A stretch of 64,000 nucleotides of DNA from Marinobacter orientalis (GTDB lineage: Bacteria; Pseudomonadota; Gammaproteobacteria; Pseudomonadales; Oleiphilaceae), in assembly GCF_004792665.1 (NCBI RefSeq), contig NZ_SRZX01000001.1, positions 1,723,685-1,787,684 of the forward strand, read 5' to 3'. Shown piece by piece: positions 28,467 to 35,985 of the stretch (positions are counted from its first letter, which is position 1; each line of letters starts with the position of its first letter). A model generated the notes under the pieces. It was not told where the DNA came from. It ran no database searches and worked only from the letters and a program-made list of their open reading frames with translations. A program made the position numbers and the translations under genes.

Positions 28467-30131
28467 TCAGGATGAATGGTGCGAGCGGAACAGCCGGATC
28501 AGATTGTCTGTTGAGCTGTCGCTGGGGCTGGCACTGTCGTCGCTGTCTCCGGTAAGACGGTCCAGAATGCCCTTGCCCATCTGTTTGCCCAGTTCCACGC
28601 CCCACTGATCGAATGAATCCACGTCCCAGATAACGCCCTGCACGAAGGTGCGGTGTTCATAGAGTGCGATCAGGGCTCCGACCGTTTCCGGCGTCGCCTT
28701 GTCCATCAGCAGGGTATTGCTGGGCTTGTTGCCGGGGATGACTTTGTGGGGCGCCAGTTTGTCGATCTCCCCGGCGCTCATGCCTTCGGCTTTCAGTTCC
28801 GCTTTGGCCTCGTCCAGGTTCTTGCCGGACATAAGCGCCCGCGACTGGCTCAGGCAGTTGGCAAACAGGGTGACATGATGGTTGGCCACTTTGTTGTGGG
28901 TTTCCAGGGGAATGATAAAGTCCGCCGGAATCAACCGGGTACCCTGGTGCAGCAACTGGTGGAAGGCGTGCTGGCCGTTGGCACCCACGCCACCCCATAT
29001 TACCGGCCCGCTCTGGTAGGTCAGCGGCTCCCCGTTCTGGGTAACGCGCTTGCCGTTGCTTTCCATGTCCAGTTGCTGCAAATGCGCCGGCAGACTGCGC
29101 AGATAATGGTCGTAGGGCAGGATGGTATAGGTTTCTGCGCCCCAGAAGTTGTTGTACCAGAGCCCCAGCATGGCCATTACTACCGGCAGATTCTGCTCAA
29201 GTGGTGTATAGCGGAAGTGCTGGTCCATGGCATGGGCACCGGACAGCAGGGCGCGAAAATTGTCCATGCCGATGGTTAGCGCCACCGGCAGACCAATAGC
29301 GGACCATAGCGAGTAGCGCCCGCCAACCCAGTCCCATACCGGGAAAATATTATCCCCGGAAATGCCAAAGTTCACCGCTTCGGGCGTATTGGCGGTAACC
29401 GCCACGAAATGCCTGGCGATCTGATCTTCGCGTCCGCCGTTATCCAGGAACCAGTCCCGGGCGACTTTGCTGTTCTCCAGAGTTTCCTGGGTGCGGAAGG
29501 ATTTGGACTGGATCAGGAACAGGGTGGTCTCAGGGTTTATCCGGCGAAGTATTTCGGCGATCTGGGTGCCGTCGATATTCGCTACGTAGTGACAGGTCAA
29601 CTGGCCGTGCCAGTACGGGCGCAGGGCTTCCGACACCAGTTTTGGGCCAAGAAAGGAGCCGCCAATGCCGATACTCACCACGTCGGTAAAGGCTTTGCCG
29701 GTATGGCCCTGCCAGCGTTCACTGAGCACGTCGTCCACGAACTGCGACATGCGGTTCAGCGTGTTTTCCACTTCCGGCGTGATATTGGTGCCGTCTACAT
29801 GAACTGGTTCACCACTGTTGTCCCGCAGGGCAACATGGAGGGCGGGGCGCTCTTCCGTCACGTTGATATACTCGCCGCGAAACATGGCCTCGGTGCGCTC
29901 CGGTACACCGCAACTTCTGGCCAGTGCCATCAGCCTGGTCATGGTGTCGTCGGTCATGCGGTTGCGGGAGTAGTCCAGCGACAGGCCGCCGCCACTGATG
30001 AAAAAGCGGTTGGCCCGGTCCGGATCATCGCGGAACATGGTCCGCATGTGGGTGTTCTTCAATTCCGCCTGATGAGTTGTCAGTGCCTGCCACTCGGGCC
30101 GGCTGGTGAGTGGAGCAGAGCCCTGGGACAT
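28467..30131 (-). CDS. pgi: Glucose-6-phosphate isomerase
   Basis: 554 residues, normal length. It interconverts glucose- and fructose-6-phosphate. The two signatures are DVVSIGIGGSFLGPKLVSEAL (first 20 only matter: GIGGS) and VGGRYSLWSAIGLP; catalytic regions FLIQSKSFRTQETL and QLLHQGTRLIPADF are intact. It lies downstream of panC in the same direction, with 28 bases between, and may share its transcript. Confidence 0.97.
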   Translation of the reverse strand: MSQGSAPLTSRPEWQALTTHQAELKNTHMRTMFRDDPDRANRFFISGGGLSLDYSRNRMTDDTMTRLMALARSCGVPERTEAMFRGEYINVTEERPALHVALRDNSGEPVHVDGTNITPEVENTLNRMSQFVDDVLSERWQGHTGKAFTDVVSIGIGGSFLGPKLVSEALRPYWHGQLTCHYVANIDGTQIAEILRRINPETTLFLIQSKSFRTQETLENSKVARDWFLDNGGREDQIARHFVAVTANTPEAVNFGISGDNIFPVWDWVGGRYSLWSAIGLPVALTIGMDNFRALLSGAHAMDQHFRYTPLEQNLPVVMAMLGLWYNNFWGAETYTILPYDHYLRSLPAHLQQLDMESNGKRVTQNGEPLTYQSGPVIWGGVGANGQHAFHQLLHQGTRLIPADFIIPLETHNKVANHHVTLFANCLSQSRALMSGKNLDEAKAELKAEGMSAGEIDKLAPHKVIPGNKPSNTLLMDKATPETVGALIALYEHRTFVQGVIWDVDSFDQWGVELGKQMGKGILDRLTGDSDDSASPSDSSTDNLIRLFRSHHSS

Positions 30132-30159
30132 AATGGAATCCTTTCGTCAGTCTGTGGGG

Positions 30160-31008
30160 TTAACGGCTGATCGACAGGTTGTCGATCAGCCGTGTGGTGC
30201 CAAGAAAAGCCGCCACCAGCAATGTCAGTTCGGTGTCCTCCGCGCTGGCCGGCTTCAGGGTCAGGCTGTTGGCGATATTAAAGTAGTCCGGGCGCAGGCC
30301 CGCTTCGCTGAGAGCTTCGTTGGCTTCCTTCTCCAGCGTTACAAAATCGTTTCGGCCCTTGCGTATCTGTTCCGCTGTGTTTTTCAGGGTACGGTAGATG
30401 ACCGGTGCGATGGCGCGTTGCTCTTCCGTCAGGAAACTGTTGCGTGAACTCTTTGCCAGTCCGTCGTCTTCGCGGACGGTCGGGCTGCCAATCACTTCAA
30501 CCGGAATCATCAGGTCCCGGGTCAGTTTGCGGATAACCGCCAGTTGTTGATAATCCTTCTCGCCGAAGACAGCGATGTCCGGTTGCACCATATTGAACAG
30601 CATGGTGACGACCGTTGCCACACCCTCGAAGTGCCCGGGCCGGCTGGCACCGCAATGGCCTTCACTGACTTCGGGAACGACAACGCGAGTCTGTCGTGCC
30701 AGCCCCTGGGGATAGATTTCCTCGTTGGAGGGGGCAAATACCAGGGTGCTGCCCGCCGCATCCAGCCTGTCCTGGTCTTCCTGCAGGGTGCGCGGGTAGG
30801 TATCCAGGTCTTCGGTGATGCCAAACTGCATCGGGTTCACGAAGATGGTGGTCACCACGATGTCGGCGGCTTCCCTTGCCTTCCTGACCAGCGAAATATG
30901 GCCCTCGTGCAGATGGCCCATGGTGGGCACCAGACCGATGCGCTTGCCCTGCTGGCGATAGCTGCGAAGCATGGCGCGGAGTTCTTTGAGTGTATGTACG
31001 GTTCTCAT
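30160..31008 (-). CDS. panC: Pantothenate synthetase
   Basis: 282 residues. It joins pantoate and beta-alanine using ATP. The ATP-binding HxGH is in [33 protein letters not shown] and the KMSKS-like SSRNSFL follow. The ATG overlaps the panB stop by 4 bases (ATGA), so the two are translationally coupled. No panD lies nearby. Confidence 0.97.
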   Translation of the reverse strand: MRTVHTLKELRAMLRSYRQQGKRIGLVPTMGHLHEGHISLVRKAREAADIVVTTIFVNPMQFGITEDLDTYPRTLQEDQDRLDAAGSTLVFAPSNEEIYPQGLARQTRVVVPEVSEGHCGASRPGHFEGVATVVTMLFNMVQPDIAVFGEKDYQQLAVIRKLTRDLMIPVEVIGSPTVREDDGLAKSSRNSFLTEEQRAIAPVIYRTLKNTAEQIRKGRNDFVTLEKEANEALSEAGLRPDYFNIANSLTLKPASAEDTELTLLVAAFLGTTRLIDNLSISR

Positions 31009-31799
31009 GCCTTGAACGTATGCTCCTCGGCGGGGAATGAGCGGTCGCGAACAGCGGCCACGTAGGCTTCGATGGCACCTTTTACGGATCCGGTCTCAGC
31101 AAGGAAATCTTTCACGAAGCGTGGCTTGCGACCGGTGGTCATGCCCAGCATGTCGTGGACAACCAGCACCTGGCCGTCAGTATCTGCGCCAGCCCCGATG
31201 CCGACCACGGGGGCCTGCACGGCCTGGGTAATGCGGGCTGCCAATGGTGCAGGTACACATTCCAGAAGAATGACATCCGCGCCGGCGGCGACCAGTTCAC
31301 AGGCGTGTTCGATCATCAGCTCGGCGTGCTTTTCATCCCGGCCCTGGACCTTGTAGCCGCCAAACTTGTTGACAAACTGTGGAGTCAGGCCCAGATGGGC
31401 ACACACCGGCACGCCCCGCTCACTGAGGGCGTGGATGGTGTCTTTCATCCAGTCGGTACCTTCCAGCTTGACCATGTGGGCGCCGGCACGCATCAGTTCG
31501 GCGGCGTTTTCCAGTGCCGCTTCGGTGGTGCCGTATGTCATGAACGGCATGTCGGCCATGACCAGTGAGCCGCGGTTGCCCCTGGCCACGGAAGAAACGT
31601 GGTACACCATCTGGTCCATGGTTACGGGCAGTGTGCTGTCGTGGCCCTGAAGCACCATGCCAAGGGAGTCTCCGATGAGGATGACCTCTACACCGGCCTC
31701 ACTGACGATTTGTGCAAAAGTGGCGTCATAGGATGTCAGCATGGAGAAGGCTTCGCCCTTCTGCTTGAAGTCCCGCAGGGTATTGATGGTAACAGCCAT
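31005..31799 (-). CDS. panB: 3-methyl-2-oxobutanoate hydroxymethyltransferase
   Basis: 264 residues from ATG 31797-31799 ([16 protein letters not shown]), with AAGGATTC upstream; the longer open frame is not family-like. It makes ketopantoate from ketoisovalerate and methylene-tetrahydrofolate. [38 protein letters not shown] and a catalytic Glu in [10 protein letters not shown] are visible. Because it uses a folate cofactor, its neighbourhood with folK makes metabolic sense. Confidence 0.97.
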   Translation of the reverse strand: MAVTINTLRDFKQKGEAFSMLTSYDATFAQIVSEAGVEVILIGDSLGMVLQGHDSTLPVTMDQMVYHVSSVARGNRGSLVMADMPFMTYGTTEAALENAAELMRAGAHMVKLEGTDWMKDTIHALSERGVPVCAHLGLTPQFVNKFGGYKVQGRDEKHAELMIEHACELVAAGADVILLECVPAPLAARITQAVQAPVVGIGAGADTDGQVLVVHDMLGMTTGRKPRFVKDFLAETGSVKGAIEAYVAAVRDRSFPAEEHTFKA

Positions 31800-31917
31800 A
31801 GAATCCTTGCCTTGTGGGTGGATGGGCCAAAACCCGGCCGGGGTGCGCCGGCAATCAGGTCTTAAGGGTAATCCGGGGGTGTGTCTGAGGCAATAGCGAG
31901 ACACCGAAGCGTTCGTA

Positions 31918-32433
31918 TCAGCCGGACGGGAAGGGACTCCGCGCTACCGGTTCGAGTTTTCGCAGGTTGTTGTCCGGGCACTGCTGCCTCAGGGCTGCAA
32001 GAGTGCGGCCGTCCGGCAGACTTCGTGCCGGGTCCAGGTCCAGCAGTGGCTGGAGCGCGAAATCGCGGCTGGCCAGCTCGGGGTGAGGCACCGTCAGGCG
32101 TTCACTGTGAATGGTCTCGTTACCATACAGAAGCAGGTCGAGATCCAGCGTTCGCGGTCCCCAATGCTGGACCCGCTCGCGGCCATGGGCCTGTTCTATG
32201 GCCTGCAACTGGTCCAGCAGTTCCAGTGGCGGGAGTTCTGTACGAAGCCAGACTGCGCCATTCACAAAGTCGGGCTGGTCCTGGGGGCCGACCGGCTTGC
32301 TGCTGTAAAAGGCAGACTGGGCCACCAGTTCGGTTTTTGGTAGCGCCGCCAGCCGCGCCACAGCGCCGGCCAGTTGTGCAGATGGCTCCGCCATATTGCT
32401 GCCAAGCCCGACAAAGGCGTCTTTGGCTGCCAT
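31918..32433 (-). CDS. folK: HPPK, second copy (pcnB-folK-panBC cluster)
   Basis: 171 residues from ATG 32431-32433 ([20 protein letters not shown]), only 2 bases after the pcnB stop. [15 protein letters not shown] and the signature [17 protein letters not shown] are canonical for FolK, closer to the standard gamma HPPK than the copy at 27933. The pcnB-folK-panB-panC order is the classical one. The two copies together may be isozymes; which is dominant cannot be told. Confidence 0.95.
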   Translation of the reverse strand: MAAKDAFVGLGSNMAEPSAQLAGAVARLAALPKTELVAQSAFYSSKPVGPQDQPDFVNGAVWLRTELPPLELLDQLQAIEQAHGRERVQHWGPRTLDLDLLLYGNETIHSERLTVPHPELASRDFALQPLLDLDPARSLPDGRTLAALRQQCPDNNLRKLEPVARSPFPSG

Positions 32434-32435
32434 GG

Positions 32436-33815
32436 TCAGGCCTTTTTGGCAGGTTTCTTGCGGCGGCGCTTCTTCGGCCCGTCGCTCCCCAACTGGGTTA
32501 GCATCCGCTCCTGGCCGCGTTCGTCCGTTTCCTGGAATTCGGTCCACCATTGGCCCAGCCCGGGTTCGATTTCACCGGACTCTTCGCGCACCAGCAGGAA
32601 ATCATAGGCTGCGCGAAAGCGCGGATGGGACATGGTTACAAATGCCCGTTTCCCCTGGCGCCTTGGCAGGCGCATCTGCAGCTCCCAGATCTCTTTCATG
32701 GGCCCGGAGAAGCGTTTTGGAATGGACGTCGCCTGAACCTGGCGGCCAATCACCTTGGCGATGGACTGATGCAGGGCCGGCTGTACCGGCTCGCCGTTGT
32801 CCTGGCATTTGCGCCATTCTGCCTGCAGGGCAGGCCAGAGCATGGCAGCGAACAGGAAGTAGGGAGTAACCGATTTGCCCTGGGCGATGCGTGCGTCAGT
32901 ATTGCGCAGGGCTTTGCGGATCAGCTCATCGGGCTCGCCGTTATCAATAGCCTGTACCGTTTCCGGAAACAGGGGCGCCAGCAGATTGTACTCCCTGAGC
33001 AGGTCGTAGGTAGCCTCACCATGACCCGCGGAGAACAGTTTCAGCACTTCTTCGAACAGGCGGGCTGGCGGGATGTGCGTCAGCAGCGGCGCCAGTTCCC
33101 GGATCGGGGCCTCGGTTTCCGGTTCGATATCAAAGCCCAGTTTGGCGGCAAAGCGCACGGCACGCAGCATGCGGACCGGATCTTCCCGGTAGCGTGTCTC
33201 CGGGTCGCCAATCAGCCGTATCTGACGGTTTTTCAGGTCTTCGATGCCGTTAGCGAAGTCCACCACAGTGAAGTCGCGGATACAGTAATAGAGAGCATTG
33301 ACGGTGAAGTCCCGGCGCAGAGCGTCCTCCTCCTGGTTGCCGTAGACGTTATCCCGCAACAGCAGGCCATGCTCGCTGGTCCTGCGGTCATCGTCTTCGT
33401 CACTGTCATCTTCCGGTTCCGCGGCTTTGCCGCGGAAGGTGGTGACTTCAATGACTTCCCGCCCGAACAGAACGTGAACAATCCGAAAGCGCCGGCCAAT
33501 CAGTCTGGAATTACGGAACAGGTCATGGACCTCTTCCGGGGTGGCGTTGGTGGCGATATCAAAGTCCTTGGGTTTGCCACCGAGCAGAATGTCGCGAACG
33601 CCACCGCCCACCAGATAGGCTTCGTAGCCGGCGTTATTCAGGCGGCTGAGCACTTTCTTGGCGGGTTCACTGATGGCGGTGCGGGAGACATTGTGCTGAT
33701 CACGGGGGATCTCCCGGCGCTGGTAGGTGCGGGCTTTCTTTTTCCCGTTACCTTGCAGGAGCGACCGGAACTTCTGGACGGTTGATGACAAGAGATTTTG
33801 TGTATGAGTAGGCAT
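32436..33815 (-). CDS. pcnB: Poly(A) polymerase I
   Basis: 459 residues. It adds poly(A) tails that speed RNA decay. The nucleotidyltransferase head has AYLVGGGVRDILLGGKPKDFDIATN (split: GGGVRD and DFD motifs); the RRFRIVHVLFGREVIEVTTF strand and RDFTVNALYY block follow, then the arginine-rich RNA-binding body and basic tail (KKRRRKKPAKKA). It is downstream of the CrcZ-like RNA, as in pseudomonads, and separated from it by that RNA's terminator. Confidence 0.96.
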   Translation of the reverse strand: MPTHTQNLLSSTVQKFRSLLQGNGKKKARTYQRREIPRDQHNVSRTAISEPAKKVLSRLNNAGYEAYLVGGGVRDILLGGKPKDFDIATNATPEEVHDLFRNSRLIGRRFRIVHVLFGREVIEVTTFRGKAAEPEDDSDEDDDRRTSEHGLLLRDNVYGNQEEDALRRDFTVNALYYCIRDFTVVDFANGIEDLKNRQIRLIGDPETRYREDPVRMLRAVRFAAKLGFDIEPETEAPIRELAPLLTHIPPARLFEEVLKLFSAGHGEATYDLLREYNLLAPLFPETVQAIDNGEPDELIRKALRNTDARIAQGKSVTPYFLFAAMLWPALQAEWRKCQDNGEPVQPALHQSIAKVIGRQVQATSIPKRFSGPMKEIWELQMRLPRRQGKRAFVTMSHPRFRAAYDFLLVREESGEIEPGLGQWWTEFQETDERGQERMLTQLGSDGPKKRRRKKPAKKA

Positions 33816-33956
33816 TGAATTCCGTTATTGCAATTAGCAAAAGCGAGAGTTTAACGGTTTGAGCGGGATTTGCACATGTCTGGCATGATAAGCCGGCGAA
33901 AACTGCTGGCGGAGGGTGGATGGGGACCGGCAGGAAAAGCGCCGGGCCAGATAATC

Positions 33957-33986
33957 AAAAGGCGGATCCGTTTTCACGAATCCGCC
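33957..33986 (-). terminator. Terminator of the CrcZ-like RNA
   Basis: On the minus strand GGCGGATTCGT (33986-33976) pairs with ACGGATCCGCC (33971-33961) around a GAAA tetraloop, 11 pairs with one G-T, then TTTT. Confidence 0.93.
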
Positions 33987-34339
33987 CTGAAAGCGTTGAC
34001 GATCTGCATTGTTTTTGTTTTTACCGGGATTTTTCTTAATTCTTCTACCCCACTGTCAATCCCCAAATCCGGGGATATCAGCAGTACAAACGGAAAGCTT
34101 TGAATACACAGAGCAGTCAGTGACATTGGGCAGGTTATCGTGTAAATGCCGTGGCGTCTGAATGACGATTCTTCTCCACATCTACAACCCGCACATGCCA
34201 TGGGACCACTAAAAAGCAAAGTACCCAAAACACTCAGTTCGCTCACGTTCTGTATTTGTTTTTGTTACCGAACGTCTTCTACAGCTTTTTGTCTTTGTTG
34301 TTGGCGCTGCGTTATCACTGTTGTTTTTGTTGTTGTGCG
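33957..34339 (-). ncRNA. crcZ: CrcZ-like small RNA that titrates Hfq/Crc
   Basis: Predicted ~383-nt transcript in the cbrB-pcnB gap, the same place as crcZ in pseudomonads (where it is ~400 nt). Its start is set 12 bases after the sigma-54 -12 element, and its end by a terminator. On the minus strand four A-rich clusters match AAnAAnAA, the Hfq/Crc motif: 34321-34336 (ACAACAACAAAAACAA), 34286-34303 (AACAACAA), 34252-34267 (AACAAAAACAA) and 34008-34023 (AAAAACAAAAACAA). CrcZ in Pseudomonas binds Hfq and Crc and thereby lifts repression of catabolic mRNAs. Sequence identity to known CrcZ was not tested; the call rests on location, promoter, motifs and terminator. A 90-codon frame inside it is not considered real. 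Confidence 0.85.
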
Positions 34340-34349
34340 CCCTATAGAC

Positions 34350-34365
34350 TGCAGTCCATGTGCCA
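34350..34365 (-). promoter_or_regulatory. Sigma-54 promoter of the CrcZ-like RNA
   Basis: TGGCACATGGACTGCA read leftward from 34365: GG (34364-34363), exactly 10 bases, GC (34352-34351). Against the consensus TGGCAC-N5-TTGC only one base of the -12 element differs. It fits activation by CbrB, which is encoded just upstream. Confidence 0.88.
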
Positions 34366-34439
34366 GGTTTTGAAATATGTTTATTAACAGCAGGTTAGTG
34401 GTTTGCAATCTTTCCTTCAGGGTATCTATAAGTCCGAAG

Positions 34440-34529
34440 TGTTACTGAGCGCCCGTTTTTTAGAACAGGAGTGTTACCGTGAGGAACACGGGGTAACAAG
34501 TGAGCCTCGCTTCAGTTTTTTCGGTAACA
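34440..34529 (-). promoter_or_regulatory. Candidate CbrB enhancer sites
   Basis: TGTTAC at 34472-34477 and GTAACA at 34493-34498 form a palindrome with a 15-base centre. Extra half-sites are TGTTAC at 34440-34445 and GTAACA at 34524-34529. They lie ~75-165 bases upstream of the -24 element, the usual range for sigma-54 activators. CbrB sites reported in Pseudomonas have, as I recall, TTAC/GTAA palindromic half-sites. Confidence 0.72.
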
Positions 34530-34568
34530 CCTCCCCGGTTTTCGGCATGCTCGCTCGATACCCTTCTG

Positions 34569-35978
34569 TTAGTTGCCAGAACTCTTCTTGCGCGGGATGC
34601 CAAGGCGCTGACGCCGCTCCCAGAGCGATTTCCGACTGATGCCAAGTTTCTGGGCGAGCTCGGTTTCACTCATGCGATCCTGGTTTTCCAGCACAAAGTG
34701 CTGAAAATAGTCCTCAAGCGACAGATCACTGGTTGATTCGGCTTCCCGCGAAAGGGTCTGTTCGTTATTTCCTTCAACCAGTGACTCCGGAATGTTCACA
34801 TCGCCGCCTTCGCCATCCAGGTCCAGCAGGGACGGGGTGATCAGGTCGTTGTCGCAAAGGATGGTAGCCCGCTCAATGGCATTCTCCAGTTCCCTGACAT
34901 TACCGGGCCAGCGATGTCTTTCCAGTGCCCGCATGGCCTCAGGTGTCAGTTTCAGACCGGGTTTTCCCATTTTCTCGCCCTGACGTTTGAGAAAACGCTG
35001 GGCCAGACCCAGGATGTCGGCCTGGCGTTCCCGCAGGGGCGGAATGCGAACCTGCATGACATTCAGGCGATAAAACAGGTCTTCGCGGAATTCGCCGGTA
35101 CGGGTCATGGCCTTGAGGTTACGGTGGGTTGCCGCGATCATGCGTACATCCACCTGGCGACTCTGGGTGGAACCTACCTTGCGGATCTCGCCCTCCTGGA
35201 GCACCCGTAGCAGGCGAGCCTGGGCTTCGGCCGGCAGTTCGCCAATCTCATCCAGAAACAGGCTGCCACCGTCGGCAGCTTCGATCAGGCCGGTGCGCGC
35301 GGAAACCGCACCGGTAAAGGAACCTTTTTCGTGGCCGAACAGCTCCGACTCGATCAGGCTTTCGGGGATTGCGGCACAATTCACCGAAATCAGCGGGTTG
35401 GATGTGCGCGGGCTCATCAGGTGCAGAGCCCTGGCCGCGAGCTCCTTGCCCGTGCCCGACTCGCCCTGGATCAGAACCGTGGTTTCAGTGGGGGCAACTT
35501 TGCGAATCAATGTGAAGACCTTCTGCATGGCTTCACAGTGGCCAAACATAATAGCGGCGGGATCGCTGTCGGGGTGACTTTCAAAGGGAGCGTGGTCGGG
35601 CTTTTCATCAGCGCCACCGGCTGATCTGGCCTGCCTTGCCAGGATACCCGCGACCGCTTCAAGCATTTCATCATGGTCGAACGGTTTGGCGATGTATTCG
35701 ACCGCACCCATTTTCATGGAGTCCACGGCAGAGCGCAGGCTGGCGTAACTGGTCATGATCAGTACCGGGGTGTCCGGCGCTCGCCTGATCAGTTCGGTAC
35801 CCGGAGCACCTGGCAGTCGCAGATCGGAAATGATCAGATCAAACCGGGCGGGCTCGTGGTTGTCTTCGGCTTCTTCTACGGATCCCGCATCCGCAACTTC
35901 ATAGCCGGCGTGCGTAAGCAGCTTGCGGACGGCTGAGCGGATAATCTCTTCATCTTCTACGATAAGAATACGAGGCAT
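34569..35978 (-). CDS. cbrB: Sigma-54-dependent response regulator CbrB
   Basis: 469 residues, NtrC family. The receiver domain starts RILIVEDEE with phospho-acceptor D52 in ISDLRLPG and K98. The AAA+ domain has Walker A GESGTGKE (172-179), the sigma-54 contact loop GSFTGA (219-224; Ser instead of the usual Ala), and Walker B SLFLDEIGEL (239-248). The C-terminal Fis-type helix-turn-helix is ETELAQKLGISRKSLWERRQ. It pairs with CbrA to sense the carbon/nitrogen balance and switch on crcZ. The gap after cbrA is 7 bases, so they form one unit. Confidence 0.94.
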   Translation of the reverse strand: MPRILIVEDEEIIRSAVRKLLTHAGYEVADAGSVEEAEDNHEPARFDLIISDLRLPGAPGTELIRRAPDTPVLIMTSYASLRSAVDSMKMGAVEYIAKPFDHDEMLEAVAGILARQARSAGGADEKPDHAPFESHPDSDPAAIMFGHCEAMQKVFTLIRKVAPTETTVLIQGESGTGKELAARALHLMSPRTSNPLISVNCAAIPESLIESELFGHEKGSFTGAVSARTGLIEAADGGSLFLDEIGELPAEAQARLLRVLQEGEIRKVGSTQSRQVDVRMIAATHRNLKAMTRTGEFREDLFYRLNVMQVRIPPLRERQADILGLAQRFLKRQGEKMGKPGLKLTPEAMRALERHRWPGNVRELENAIERATILCDNDLITPSLLDLDGEGGDVNIPESLVEGNNEQTLSREAESTSDLSLEDYFQHFVLENQDRMSETELAQKLGISRKSLWERRQRLGIPRKKSSGN

Positions 35979-35985
35979 AACGGTT

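Noticed and set aside
33974..34246. 90-codon minus-strand frame between cbrB and pcnB
   Set aside because: It lies wholly inside the CrcZ-like RNA, ends in its terminator stem, has no recognisable domain, and the region is better explained as RNA.
34403..34736. Plus-strand frames over the cbrB 3' end
   Set aside because: They overlap the CbrB-site region and the antisense of cbrB; low-complexity, no family.
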